From assembly GCA_003313425.1 (NCBI GenBank), contig NHZP01000028.1:496001-560000 (forward strand): 64,000 nt of DNA, given 5' to 3'. The stretch's first letter is position 1. The number at the start of each line of letters is the position of its first letter. Shown here piece after piece: positions 1 to 10,703 of this stretch. Below the pieces are notes generated by a model. That model made no database searches. It had not been told where the DNA came from and saw only the letters and a program-made list of their open reading frames with translations. Both the position numbers and the translations under genes were made by a program. The DNA is from Pseudopyrenochaeta lycopersici. Lineage: Eukaryota; Ascomycota; Dothideomycetes; Pleosporales; Pseudopyrenochaetaceae.

Positions 1-901
1 CAATCTGCAACACCAAGTACTGACCTGGAACTCTGACAAAACACCACAAACAGCGAGAACTCAATTTTTGGAAAACTCATTGCAACAGCATCAAAGCACA
101 TCTGCTAGTGGCCGCAGCGGCCTCTGCAGGCCGTCACGCGTCCCTCCGCGTCGATTGGTACGTGCAGAGCCAACTTTGCGGCCACAGCAGAGACAGACGA
201 CCAAACTCTGCGAGCACGCTACAATTTATGACACGTCCATCGAAGGCAGCGGCAGCCATCTAGTCGAGATACAGCAACACGAGATGCGACGACGGAGTCC
301 AGACACCTCTTAGCACTACAGTCACAACAACAAATTACAGTCACCGATGGGGTTCCTGGCCAGTCTATCACCAACCGACAATGTTTGCGACGTCCCGCAT
401 CGACGAGCCCTCGAACAGAACGGCATCACCTCTCACGCGAATCGAGTCCCAGACACCCGGCATGCTACGATCGGTGCCACACCACACAGCAGTACTCAGA
501 CAGCCTTGCCCACTGTCGCTCCCCCCACCACCGTGGAGAAGGACTGGTCACCTTTCGACACAACTCAACAAGGTCTGAGGAGATTCGCGGCGGAGCTCTC
601 ATGCTCAGTAGACTCGACGGCCCGCACGAGCGGAGCATTGCTCTCGTAGAGCCGTATCACGATGAAATGTTCGTCGAGACTATGTCTCTATGCTCACCCC
701 CAACTCGATTCTCTCAAACGGTAGTGTATTACTCTCTCTTACTTTCCTTGGTTGAGCATGGCGTTAGACAAGGGACGAGCAGATCTCATGGTTGGCTTCT
801 GAAATGGAGAAAGTGTGGTGCGGCAGGATGTATATAGCGGGCGCTTCATAACGGCCCATACCCTCAGGGTGCATGGCCATAATCAAAAACACACATACAC
901 A
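1..901. other. No recognisable gene
   Basis: Several overlapping open frames occur in different registers, but none shows a recognisable domain or a plausible intron-bounded gene structure. They are rich in Ser, Thr, Arg and Pro, as expected from chance frames in GC-balanced DNA. I see no RNA gene here. Confidence 0.5.
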
Positions 902-990
902 CGTCAGGAACGTCAGGAACGTCAGGAACGTCAGGAACGTCAGGAACGTCAGGAACGTCAGGAACGTCAGGAACGTCAGGAACGTCAGGA
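902..990. repeat. 9-bp tandem repeat, about 10 copies
   Basis: The unit cgtcaggaa is repeated almost perfectly about 9.9 times. Because 9 is a multiple of 3, all six frames stay open across it and give artificial repeat peptides on both strands. It is best read as a minisatellite rather than coding sequence. Confidence 0.95.
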
Positions 991-1385
991 TGTGGATGAA
1001 GTATTTTGCGGCGTGCGTAGTAGCGTACAATATGGCCACTGCAGTAGGTGTCGAGAGTATTCGAGTGTAAGCCTCCAGCCACCCTTCAGTTTAGGCCCCG
1101 CGTGGGTCCAAAACCGGGCCCTTGGAGCGGGGTCCATTGCGGGACCCCTCTTTTTGAACCAATTTGGTTCCTATTCTGGATCCGCCCTGTACCAGTGCAC
1201 CCACAGAATGTGCGCCATTATTCAACTCATAGAGCTGCTCTGCACTCCGTCATCCTACGATTTGGAGCCCAAGACTAGCTCTGCAACCACCTGCCTTGAC
1301 TGATCAATAATATATATACTCCGTTGAAGTAAATGGGCTCGGAGCATCAGCCAATGGGAAGCCGGGTGGGCGCAGCCACGCTAAG
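991..1385. other. No recognisable gene
   Basis: Nothing supportable as a gene was seen between the 9-bp minisatellite and the following MITE. A short GC-rich stretch near 1090-1150 contains partial internal complementarity but matches no known RNA family that I recognise. Confidence 0.45.
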
Positions 1386-1661
1386 CGGTGGGCCCGTTAG
1401 CAATACGAAGGAGCTCGTATTTTTTGAGTTTTGGGGCTAAAATCTACATCAACTTGCAGCAATCACGACACAACAACTACAGAATATCTGAAAGCAAGGA
1501 TTATTAAACACTATTAAGTAGTATCTTAGGAGTCTAGCTAAGAGAATTTTGAGTATTTGCTAATGATCTGCTGTTGTTTTGGTGGATTGCGCATTATAGG
1601 TTTTCGGGGGCCAGTGCTCAAAAAAAACGAGCTCCTTCGTATCGGTGGGCCCGCTAGCAAT
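1386..1661. mobile_element. MITE-like element with 19-bp flanking direct repeats
   Basis: The core 1405-1642 (238 bp) has terminal inverted repeats. The left end reads acgaaggagctcgtattttt and the right end is its complement with one or two changes. No coding capacity is visible. A 19-bp direct repeat with one C/T difference abuts each end (1386-1404 and 1643-1661). A TA lies just inside each end (1405-1406 counted from the preceding T, and 1641-1642), so a Tc1/mariner-type TA duplication is an alternative reading of the boundary. Confidence 0.7.
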
Positions 1662-1978
1662 CACCATCTAGTTTGACCGGGTACCTAAAACATGCCTAGC
1701 TAGCGATTACTCTAGCCAGGGATCCGGGTGATTGAGGGTCATTGGAAGCACTATCGTGGCGAATGAGCGAGACTGCATGAGCCGTCGACTCAAGGGCACG
1801 GAAAGACTGTGGCATTTCCTGTCTTGCGACAGTTCTCGGGGGCATTGGAACACCCCGCCTTCGAAGCACGTTGCCACTGTGGGAGATACAACCTTGTCAG
1901 GAGGAGTGCCGTAGAAGAAGAATCGGAGTGGTCTATTTTGGAGCAGGCGACCATGCTTACAGGTGAAAGACATGGCGA
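1662..1978. other. No recognisable gene
   Basis: No conserved domain or intron-like structure was found in this short interval. It lies downstream (3' side) of the PAQR-like relic that runs on the minus strand. Confidence 0.45.
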
Positions 1979-2711
1979 TTATCTATAGCCGACGATTACG
2001 TGCATAGCATGATGGCTGGCGTCCGGCATGCCAAGTTCTTTTCCAATAGCATTGTCAAGAATGCTGGTCGCGTAAAGTGCGCCCCCTATGCTGTTGATAA
2101 TGAAAAGACTCCCGGAGGCTGTCAAAAGGCTAGGTTGTCGATGCAGTGGATGGAGTTGGTACCAGCACTAGAATCCCGGTAATGTAGGCTAGGCTATGTA
2201 GCCAATGCCCCAAAGCGGCATGGGTGGTAAGTCGACCCCACCAGCCTCTTGAATGATGGAGTTCAATCCTCCAGAGCCGTATCAGAGACAGTACACCGGC
2301 CGAGGTTACTAGGACCATGTGCGCCCATTGTAAGACTGGCTGACAACGAAAGGTGAAGAAGATAAACGATACGGTTGAGGCCCAGATGACACCAACTATC
2401 CCGAGGTGATCAATACGCTGCCACGAGTCTGCTTGAATGTGGTTCGCGAAGACATGATAGAGTGAAGAGCACAGAAAGCTAAGCGCGATCGCTGTAAGTT
2501 ATAAGACCACCCGCAGCATCCGATGTAGGCGGGCTCAGGTAAGCGACGGCGAACCGTACTGCGCTTGACGAAAACCAGATGGTACAAGGGAATGTGTCCA
2601 AATGTTGACTGTCTCCGTGTGGATTTGCACGATGGAGGTTATCGACTTGATGTAGGAAGTTGTGCTGCGTCGTTGGTGACTGAGCTTGGAGGGGCTTGTT
2701 TCGGTACGCAT
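1979..2711 (-). pseudogene. PAQR/Izh (adiponectin-receptor/haemolysin III-like) pseudogene
   Basis: Minus-strand translation gives the landmarks of a seven-helix PAQR membrane protein, spread over different frames. They are an HTETVNIWTH segment (near 2600), a helix with SSLYHVF followed by an SWQRIDHLGI block (near 2440), a WASTVSFIFFTF helix, an HSLAYITGIL helix, and a final GALYATSILD...GMPDASHHAMHV block (near 1990-2080). These correspond in order to the conserved S-x3-H, H and H-x3-H zinc-site regions of the family. At least three frame changes (near 2583, 2510 and 2155) break the reading, and no GT-AG introns of usual size explain them. The 5' end is not resolved and lies close to the hAT-1 terminal region. 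I infer a decayed gene; family membership is fairly secure, function is lost. Confidence 0.7.
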
Positions 2712-2750
2712 GGCCGGGCCGGTATGGGCTGGTTGAGGCCAGCGTTGTCG

Positions 2751-2838
2751 TCGATAGTCGATAGTCGATATCGAATCTTTTCATATCGATCGACTATCGA
2801 TCGAATCTTAAACCGTATCGACAATATTTAGTCGATAT
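2751..2838. repeat. TCGATA-type short repeats at hAT-1 end
   Basis: The motif tcgata and its complement recur many times in both orientations, partly as palindromes such as atcgatcgac. The block sits just beyond the 3' end of the hAT-1 transposase. Subterminal repeats of this sort are typical transposase-binding sites of hAT elements, so this is probably the subterminal end of hAT-1. Confidence 0.6.
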
Positions 2839-2864
2839 TTCTTGGCAGCTTAGTAATATATATT

Positions 2865-4868
2865 TTAGGTGGTTGTAGACTGGCTGTAGCTATCTGTCTC
2901 GCTATCAATATCCATCTCTGACTCTGGTGGGTGAGTTGCAGTGATCTTAGCCGTCAAGGCTCGCAGTTCTTCAATATAGCTATTATCTCGTCCCACCCGA
3001 ATTCGCTGAAAAGACTTCAAACACTCGTTGTGTTCAATTGTTGTTGATCCAAGCCGCATCCTCTCCCATGAGATCGTTCGTCGAGCACCCGAAAACACTC
3101 TTTCAGGCTCTGCAGACATCGACGGTATCGACAGTAGATCTACAGCCATCCGAGCAAGATTGGGATATGTGCTCTGTTGTTCTGGTTGTAACCACCACTT
3201 GTATGCTGGCCCCTTTACTTGTACACAGCCAGAGTTGATAAAGGAGCCATATTCGTCTTTAGATTGAGCCAGAGACTTCTGGTTCTTATTCCAAAGAGCA
3301 AAGCTGCTCTCAGTATCCTCATCCATCTCATCTTCAATTGGTGGAATATGATCCTTATAGTGCTCCTCCCAGAAAGCTTTAACATTTGGCTGTAAATCTT
3401 TTACCCAGCTCTTCTTCCAGTTGTTCTTAATATATTGAAGTCGACGACTGGGGTGAAGGAGGAGGGCTCCCAGATAAGCAGGTACTTTATCATAGAGCAT
3501 AAAATATTTATCAAGGATATACCAGGCGATATGGATTCGAATAAGGAAGTTTGGGTTGCTATTCTTCTTCCTATACTCCCTCTATAGAAATAAGTTAGTA
3601 GATATTAAGATAGTAGTCATATCAGCTTACCTCAGCTTTATTTAAATGAGAGAGAAGAAAGTCAATAGTATAGAGTGTGCAATCCAGTGTTGAATCATCG
3701 CCTTCGCACACCTTTGTAGCTTCCTCAAATGGCAATAGGAAGTGGTAGATATCGTCCAGTGTCTGCCAATCCTCTGGTGATAAGTAGTCGTCCCTTAGCT
3801 GGTTGTAATTGTCTTCAAATGTCTTGTTAATGGCCTGTTTGACTTGACGAGCAGTGCGAATCATTATCAGCCAGCTATTCCACCTTGTGTCGTTGTCTAA
3901 TGGTACCATTCGGCCAGCTAGTTCAGTAAAGGCTATTGATCTCTCTGATGATGTTTGAAGCCATATAATGAGGTTATGGAGCTTGCCCAAGACACCCCAC
4001 TTGCGCCAGTCGTCTGTTGAAGCTTCACACATATAATCGGCGATAATATCTTCAAGATCTTTGCCAATATTGGTTGTCTGATTAAGCTCCTCCATGGCAG
4101 CATCTACTGCTTCTTTACTCTCACAGAAAAGGAAGGCCTGGACGATAAGGTTCATAACATGGCCTTGGCACCGGATTCGATGTTGGGTAGCCTTCCAGTT
4201 GGTGATACCTTCTGATTGTAGCCAGTATTCGATCTCGCGGCAGAGAACGTCGTTAGTGGATGAGTTATCACCAACAATATAGCCAAGCTTTGTGTATATC
4301 TCATACTCATTAAGAATGGGGATTAAGGCGATGGACTGCGCCTTGCCACCCTTCCCTTCGCGCAGCTCTGGTAGGGCTATTGTATACTTCTTCAGCTCTC
4401 CATCACGGTTGATGAAGTGCGCACATACTCCAAGGTAGTGTCGTCGATTTGGGCCTTTCCAAACGTCGAGAGATAGGTGAATTTGATGAGGAGTATCCAG
4501 CATCTCAGCCTTGGCTTCAAGCTTTCTATCATTGTATGCCTTTTCAATGATTTTTGGGACAGTTGTATGGCTATTGATAAGGACCTTTTCGACGGCCGGA
4601 TTGCAGAGGATCAGGAGGCTTCGTAATTCGGGCCATTCGACGGCGTTGTAAGGTAGATTATGTGATACGATAAGCCGAGCAAGGCATTCGAGTATGAGAT
4701 CCTTCTTAATGAGTGAAGATAAAACCATATCCATCTTAAGTTCTTCTCGCCTTTGCATCTCTTCCTCTGCCTTCTTGAATGATTCTTTAATAGACATATT
4801 CATTGCTTTGCTTGTAGCTTGCTTTATAAGTGATTCTTCTTCTGCAATTGTGACTCCATGAGCCTTAA
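2865..4868 (-). pseudogene. hAT-1 transposase, 5'-truncated
   Basis: Two exons: 4868-3631 and 3571-2865. The intron 3572-3630 (59 nt) begins gtaagc and ends tatag, and it restores the frame between KAE and REYRKK. The protein (about 650 aa) carries the hAT catalytic region, with VGDNSSTND around the second acidic residue, an RHR/CxGHxxNL block, and the C-terminal dimerisation domain (SIPSMSAEPERVFSGARR, then WERMRLGSTTIEHNECLKSF). The N-terminal zinc finger is absent. The frame runs directly into the terminal repeat of hAT-2 at 4869, so its apparent ATG (4870-4872) belongs to hAT-2. It is a close relative of hAT-2 by motif layout. No 5' remainder was found beyond hAT-2, so the element is probably dead. 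Confidence 0.9.
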
Positions 4869-7840
4869 GCATACATGAACACCTTAACGTGGTTCTAAAC
4901 CTGGTTTATATCTAACCGCGGTTTCATGATATTGAGTCTAAACCAGGTTAGTCCATTAGCTTAATGTGGTTCAACCGCAAAACGCATTAATGGCTTGGTA
5001 GGTCTACATGTTGGATGCAGAGATACAGCTCTTGATGCCTACAGGCAACAACGAACTGGGAAACGCCCCTTTATCGTATTACAGGCAGACTATAATACGA
5101 CAGGCAGCAGCCACTACCGATTAGTTATCACTTCTGTAGATTTGATGTATTTAACGGCTATCAGACCTTGATACAGAATGCAAGTCACTTTAAGCACTTC
5201 ATTTAGAACATCATAATTCAACACTACAACTCTCAAAACTTTTATCTCTATCCTTTTCTACCATTCACTTATCTAAAATCATCATATATATCGATCCCAC
5301 ACCTCTCAAAATGTCACCTATACCGTCCTCGGAGTCAGAGATGTCCGATTCTGCAACCGCAGACCGCAAAACGAAGCCTGTTAACTTCCATCAGGTCATC
5401 CTCACCCGCGAACCAAAGAAAGCCCTAGCTCCACTACAACCAGGTCGTAAACGACGAAGCAAAGAGAAGAGGCTATACGTCTGTAAGATATGTCCTAGCT
5501 TGGAGGAGACGCATCTCGGTAACACCATCACCCACGTCACGGTGAAGCATTCGGTGTCATCGATGACCTTAGGGACTCGTCCTTATGCAAGCACCCAGCG
5601 GTCTATTTCATCTATCTACACTCCCATTACTGCAACAGACACTTTACGGGGTAGTTTCAACCCACAGGCCTATCGCGAGGCTTTGATAGGACTACTCACT
5701 CGTCGTAGAGTGCCTCTCTCAGCTGTCGAATGGGAGGAACTGGAGCAACTCTGCCTCGCTTGCAATCCTGCTATCAAGGATGAGCTTATTACTGCGCGAA
5801 CTACGGTTGTGCGATACATTGCGGCGAACCACGAGCTCTATCGACAGCAGCTGTCTACCAGTATGACAGCTGCTATGAGCCCTATTCACATCTCTTCGGA
5901 CCTCTGGACATCGCCGCATCGTCATTCAATGCTTGCAGTTTGCGCACAGTGGGTCGATCGAGACTATCAGCTTCAGAAGGCACTGCTAGGGCTCCCAGAG
6001 CTACGTGACAGCCACTCTGGAGAGCAGCAAGCGGTTTACATTATGGATACTCTTAGAAAGTATAATATCACGTCCCAGATCGGCTATCACGCAGGCGATA
6101 ATGCGACATCGAACCATACCTGTCTGGAAGCGTTATCAAAGCAATTAAAGCGTGAATACAACGTCAGTTATAGGTTCAATTAAGCACTTATTAAGCTAAT
6201 CATCTAAATAGGTCGACTTCAATGCAAAACATCGTCGGGTCCGTTGTATCGCTCGTATCATCAATCTCTCCCTTCAAGCTTTCCTTCTTGCGCCCTCCCG
6301 AGAGGCTCTTATTGCTGCTCTTGAGAATGTCTCTGGTGTCGCTGTAGAAGCCCTTCTTACGCAGTTTTCGAGTGTCCTCGCCTCTCATCGAAAACGAACC
6401 GAAGCAGAGCGTTCTCGTACAAAGGGACAAAGCAAACAACGCAAGCGGCAGGGTAGTACTGCAAGCATCATCTCAGTTGAGGACTTTGATGATGTTGAGA
6501 ACATCCCCACATTACGCAAGCTTCATAACCTCGCGGTCTGGCTCCGAGGTTCAACTATCCACCAGGGTCTCTGGGACAGAGCTATCGGTCTACGCCTCGG
6601 GATCGACAATCGGACACGATGGTCTTCATGGTATCAGGTCATCGCACGAGCCTTAAAGAAGATGGACAAGATCAAGAGCTTTATGACCGACCACGAGGAC
6701 ATCCTGGGCGACAATCGGCTTCAAGCTAACGATTGGGATATCCTCAAAAAGGCTGCTCACCTTTTAGAGCCATTCGCATCGGCTATTCTGTACGCAGAGA
6801 CGGATAAGTCATCGGTCGCGCAATCATTTGAGCTGATGGATCTCCTATTAACGTGGTATGAAGAGCAGAAAGTCAGTATTTAGGTCTACTTAATGGAGCC
6901 GAGTACTCACGTTTAGTAGAACTACTACTCCTTACCTGAGAACCACGATGAACGCATGATTCGAGCTATCGACATGGGCTGGTACGTACTCGACAAATAC
7001 TACAACAAAACGGGAGAAGCACCTGTATACGCTGCTGCGATACTACTCGATCCGCGCAAGCGAGCCGCCTACCTATACCAGAACTGGCCGGAGGAGTGGG
7101 TGGAGCCTGCCATTGAACTCGCCAATACAATCTGGATAAATGATTTCAAGCCTGATATCAAGCCAGATTCTTTTCCAGCTCCAGAGAACGCACCCAGTAT
7201 ATCGGCTGGACAGCTAGATAAGCCTGTGAACGTCTTCACGTTATTAAAGCAGAAGACGAAGGTGAAGACCATCAGTTTACAGCCAGATGACAACTTTAGG
7301 AGCTTTATTAATGGTCCAGCTATTGATTTGAAAGATGGAGTCACTCCTCTCGAGTGGTGGTGTCAATCTGAGCAGCGTCGCAGCTTTCCAGGGCTTAACC
7401 GCATGGCTATGGCTATTCTCTCTATCCCCGCAGAATCATCAGAGCCAGAGAGGACTTTCTCTGGGGCCCGAAGGACCTGTTCATGGGACAGATTGCGATT
7501 GCGATGCACCACTATCGAGATGATCGAGTGTATCGGCAACTGGATACGACAGAGGCACATTAAGCCGGTCTGGGACAGTGGAATGGGTCTACCGATCGAT
7601 CCAGAGCTTCAGGAAACTCTCCTCGGTGTTGTGGATGAGGGAGCGGGTGGAATAGATTGGTATTAAAGCAAGTAACCACGCCAACACGTTCAAATTAATG
7701 TTTATGTACTTAACGCGGTGTTTAACGCGGTTTTTAACGCGGTTCAACACCATAATTAACGTGGTATGGTTTTGACGATACTAATATGGTATGGTTTAGA
7801 GCGATTCTTAATGTGGTTCAACCACGATAGTCATGTATGC
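4869..7840 (+). mobile_element. hAT-2 transposon
   Basis: The ends carry the inverted repeat gcatacatga (4869-4878 and, complemented, 7831-7840). Subterminal regions on both sides contain many copies of ttaayg[ct]ggtt (4890-4990 and 7705-7825), which look like transposase-binding repeats. An 8-bp target duplication typical of hAT was looked for and is not present (agccttaa on the left, ccggtatt on the right). This suggests that sequence on one side was lost after insertion, consistent with the missing 5' part of hAT-1. Confidence 0.8.
5311..7666 (+). CDS. hAT-2 transposase (three exons, apparently intact)
   Basis: Exons 5311-6162, 6212-6871 and 6920-7666 give about 752 aa. The introns (49 and 48 nt) start gtcagt and end with AG. 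Splicing removes every stop, including the TAG just before AACTACTACTCC. An N-terminal finger with C-K-I-C followed by two spaced His (residues 55-75) resembles a BED/C2H2 DNA-binding finger. The core has GDNATSNH near residue 265, an RTRWSSWYQV block and the C-terminal hAT dimerisation domain with SIPAESSEPERTFSGARR. It would act in the nucleus to cut and paste the element. Length and motifs are complete, so it could be functional; no frameshift or missing acidic residue was obvious. Confidence 0.9.
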
Positions 7841-8057
7841 CCGGTATTTGCATCGTTCGAACACCAAGAAGACAAGGCATTCACAGTATAAGCTCAACAC
7901 CTTCGGTGAGTGATTGATATACCGTACTACTATTTTTTAAGCGAAGGGAATGACGTTTAAAGCCTGAATCCGGTCCTCACAGAAACGTACACTTCATTCA
8001 TCCCTCCACTTTCCCTCTCCTTAATGTGCCTCGCATCCCAAGCAACAACAGCTCAAC

Positions 8058-8861
8058 TCAAGATGGGAAGAGCTTAGTATCTCCAAGATCAGCTGTAGCG
8101 GCCTGCAACAAATAATCCGTATTATCCGGATTATTCGCCTGCCCCCAAGGCGTAACGCCCTTCGTCGCCCTCAACTCCTTATCCAAATGATACAGACCAT
8201 GCCCCGGCTGCTTGCTCACCCGCGCACACTGCTGTAGTAAATCGCCCATATCCTTTACATGCTTTGTTTCCTTCTTCAAGAACCGCGTTTCAATGACATC
8301 CTCGAGCGCGTAGTCGCCATGCTTATCTGCCATGGCGCAGAGACGCTGAAGGTCTTCGAGAAGAGACTTTTCGACTTGGAGCGCTTCATAGACGGGCTGA
8401 ACAGGATCTACTGGGCTGTCGGGCCATTCGATATTGGGAGCGGGGATGTCACTGGGTTTGGAGCGCCCGCCGCGTTGGACAAGGTAGCCTTCGAGCCACA
8501 TGCCGTCGGCGAAGCATTCGGTGGCGGCGCGCTTCCAGAGCCTGCTAGATTGTAAGGGCACGGAGTTAGCTACCAGGTGTCTGGGTTCGATAGTTACATG
8601 CCGAAGCCGTGCAGAGCTACGTTTGCACGGGCACAGTCTGCGCTTAACTTGCGGAAGAAGAACCAGCTCTTCCATTCCAAATGGATGTGGCCGCGGATAG
8701 CCTGAAGCGATCTGTGAGCCGTTCATGTGTGTGTTGAAGGCAAGATTTGTTTCGCTTACCTCGGCGACTTCATCGTGGAAGGAAGTTACTTTGACGTAGT
8801 CGTCTATGTTCGCCTCGGAATGCACCTTGAGAGCTTTCTGTACTTCTTCGGTATGAGACAT
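8058..8861 (-). CDS. Ferritin-like protein (three exons)
   Basis: Exons 8861-8760, 8701-8598 and 8541-8058 give 229 aa. The introns (58 and 56 nt) fit GT-AG. The unspliced frame hides the second helix, which splicing restores as HLEWKSWFFFRK...ANVALHGFG. The order of helices follows ferritin: HLE in helix A, VALHGF, then LVQRGGR at the helix B end, ALQVEKSLLEDLQ in helix C and ETRFLKKETKHVKDMGDL in helix D. A short C-terminal extension follows. The family stores or handles iron by oxidising Fe(II). Aligning by eye on the RGG motif, the human E62 and H65 ferroxidase positions appear as Cys and Asp, so ferroxidase chemistry may be altered. The divergent gene runs away from the SDR gene's 3' end. 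Confidence 0.75.
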   Translation of the reverse strand: MSHTEEVQKALKVHSEANIDDYVKVTSFHDEVAEVSETNLAFNTHMNGSQIASGYPRPHPFGMEELVLLPQVKRRLCPCKRSSARLRHVTIEPRHLVANSVPLQSSRLWKRAATECFADGMWLEGYLVQRGGRSKPSDIPAPNIEWPDSPVDPVQPVYEALQVEKSLLEDLQRLCAMADKHGDYALEDVIETRFLKKETKHVKDMGDLLQQCARVSKQPGHGLYHLDKELRATKGVTPWGQANNPDNTDYLLQAATADLGDTKLFPS

Positions 8862-9597
8862 GACGGGAAATGAGCTGAATTATTCTTTGTTATAATTCGG
8901 ATGATTGAGTCGTCCTGTTCGTTCCTTACAAGCGTCCTTTTATGTCTCTCGCTCACAAGCTCGTGAGTTGACTTCATCAATGCGCAACATATACATTCAT
9001 ACCCAAAGCCATTAATCGCCCCCCTCACTTCGTGCCGGTCCTGCCGTAGGTATAGGTCTCTAGCCAATATGAAGAAGCATAGGATGCGAAGGACTAACCG
9101 AGTCGTACGAGTGTCCCTCATGACGTTTCAACAATCTGCTCCGTTCGCACGTGTGGTTGGCAAACACGCAGCCGTCTTGAAAGTGATGTCCTAGAGTATC
9201 CAGTCATTCCTACATCAGCTCCTCGCCACTTACCCAGTATTCCGGAAGTGCGGAACGGATCATGCCGCATAGCGGGGTTTGCGGAGTAACGTTGCCTTCA
9301 ATTGGCATTATTCAACAACTGATGCTTACGTTGGAATCATGCAAATGCAATTGAATGACAATTGCGGGGGTATTCTGGAATGTGATTCACGATGATGTTA
9401 CAATAGAACCTCTGAAAGAATGGAAGTTCGGCTATTATCGTCACCCCAATAAGCCCGGTTACCCACTGTAGTGCTGCAAGTCCTTGCTATGTTTGATGCA
9501 CTCAATGAATTGCTGTCGCTGAAGAACTTTCACGACATTGGACGTATCACCTATACGTCGCTGTGCCTTCCCTTCAGAGCAGATAAGAGGCGAACAT
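8862..9597. other. Intergenic, no gene seen
   Basis: This interval lies between the start of the ferritin-like gene (minus strand) and the stop of the SDR gene (minus strand). It probably holds the ferritin-like promoter. Open frames here are short and lack recognisable domains. Confidence 0.5.
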
Positions 9598-10703
9598 TCA
9601 GTCTCCAAGTGGGTAAGCGTGGAGTATTTGACCGTAATAGAGCTCCGCGTCCTTGCTTGCCAAGAAGATAAAGCTCGGTGCGACCTCGCTGGGCTCGTGC
9701 ACGCGATGTAGTTGAGACGCCTCCGTTCCGAAACCTTCCATCTGCTCTGGTGGCCTGGAGGAGGGTTGAAGCGGGGTGTGCACGGGACCAGGGGCGACGG
9801 CATTGACGCGGATGCCCTTGGCCAGCAGATTCTTAGCCAGAGACCGCGTGAATGACACGATAGCGCCCTTGGTGGAAGAATAATCGACCATGGCACCAGT
9901 GCCGCGAAAAGCGACGGTTGAGGTCGTGTTGATGATGCTGGAACCCTTCTTCATATGCGGCAGGGCATACTTCGTGATGGCGAACATTTGCAGTATATTG
10001 CTCCGGAAGGTACTCTCAACGTTTTCGAGGTTGATTTCGGCGAAGTCTGGACACATCATCTGCTTCGAGGCATTGTTGACAAGGACGTTGATCTCGCCGT
10101 ACCTGAATATAACATGTCAATGTCATGCGTTGTTAGAAAGACGCTCATGGCCTCACTTGTCAACGTGCTTCTGCACGGCTATCTCGCAGGTCTCGTTGTT
10201 CATCAAATTACCCGGGATGAGGAGGCACTGTTTGCCCTCCTTTTCCACGGCCTTCTTCGTATCCTCTGCGTCACCCTCTTCTTCAGGCAGAAAGACGATG
10301 GTGACGTCGGCACCTTCCCGGGCGTAGAGTATAGCAATTGCACGTCCAATGCCAGAACTGCAGTATGTAAGCCACGAACCTTCCGTAACTCCACAATCGC
10401 AAAATCATACTCTCCGCCAGTGATCAAGGCCTTCTTCCCTTTCAACTTTCCCGTCGCGACATACTCGACGAATCCTTCCGCTCCTTCGAGGGCCGTCGAT
10501 TCGCTGCTCGGCTTCATCGCTTGTTCTGTTCCAGGCAAATGCTGAGCCTGTGGCTCTTTGACGGGCTTGAACTCGCCACCTTCGCCGAGAGAGGTGGACA
10601 TGGCCAGTTTTGAATTGGATGATGCGGGGGCTCTGGCTATACTGATCGGTTCTATTGAAAATGCACTAGTTGAAGGAAGAAGGGGGACAGGAACACGTTC
10701 CAT
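9598..10703 (-). CDS. Short-chain dehydrogenase/reductase (YghA/GSP39-like)
   Basis: Exons 10703-10411, 10357-10157 and 10102-9598 (introns 53 and 54 nt) give 332 aa. Splicing rebuilds the cofactor motif ALITGGDSGIGRAIA that the first intron interrupts. The protein also has the NNAS motif (LVNNASKQ), the catalytic Ser region (NTTSTVAF), Tyr-x3-Lys as YSSTKGA, and the PGPV loop. The N-terminal QHLPGTEQAMKP segment is typical of the bacterial/fungal YghA or general-stress-protein-39 type NAD(P)-dependent SDRs. ATG 10703 is the longest start; the internal ATG at 10601 (MSTSLGEGGEF) matches the usual family start and may be the real one. The substrate cannot be told from sequence. Confidence 0.88.

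Noticed and set aside
764..1303. Long overlapping frames on both strands giving RQE, NVR, DVP and FLT repeat peptides
   Set aside because: They are produced by the 9-bp minisatellite, which keeps every frame open; no domain outside it.
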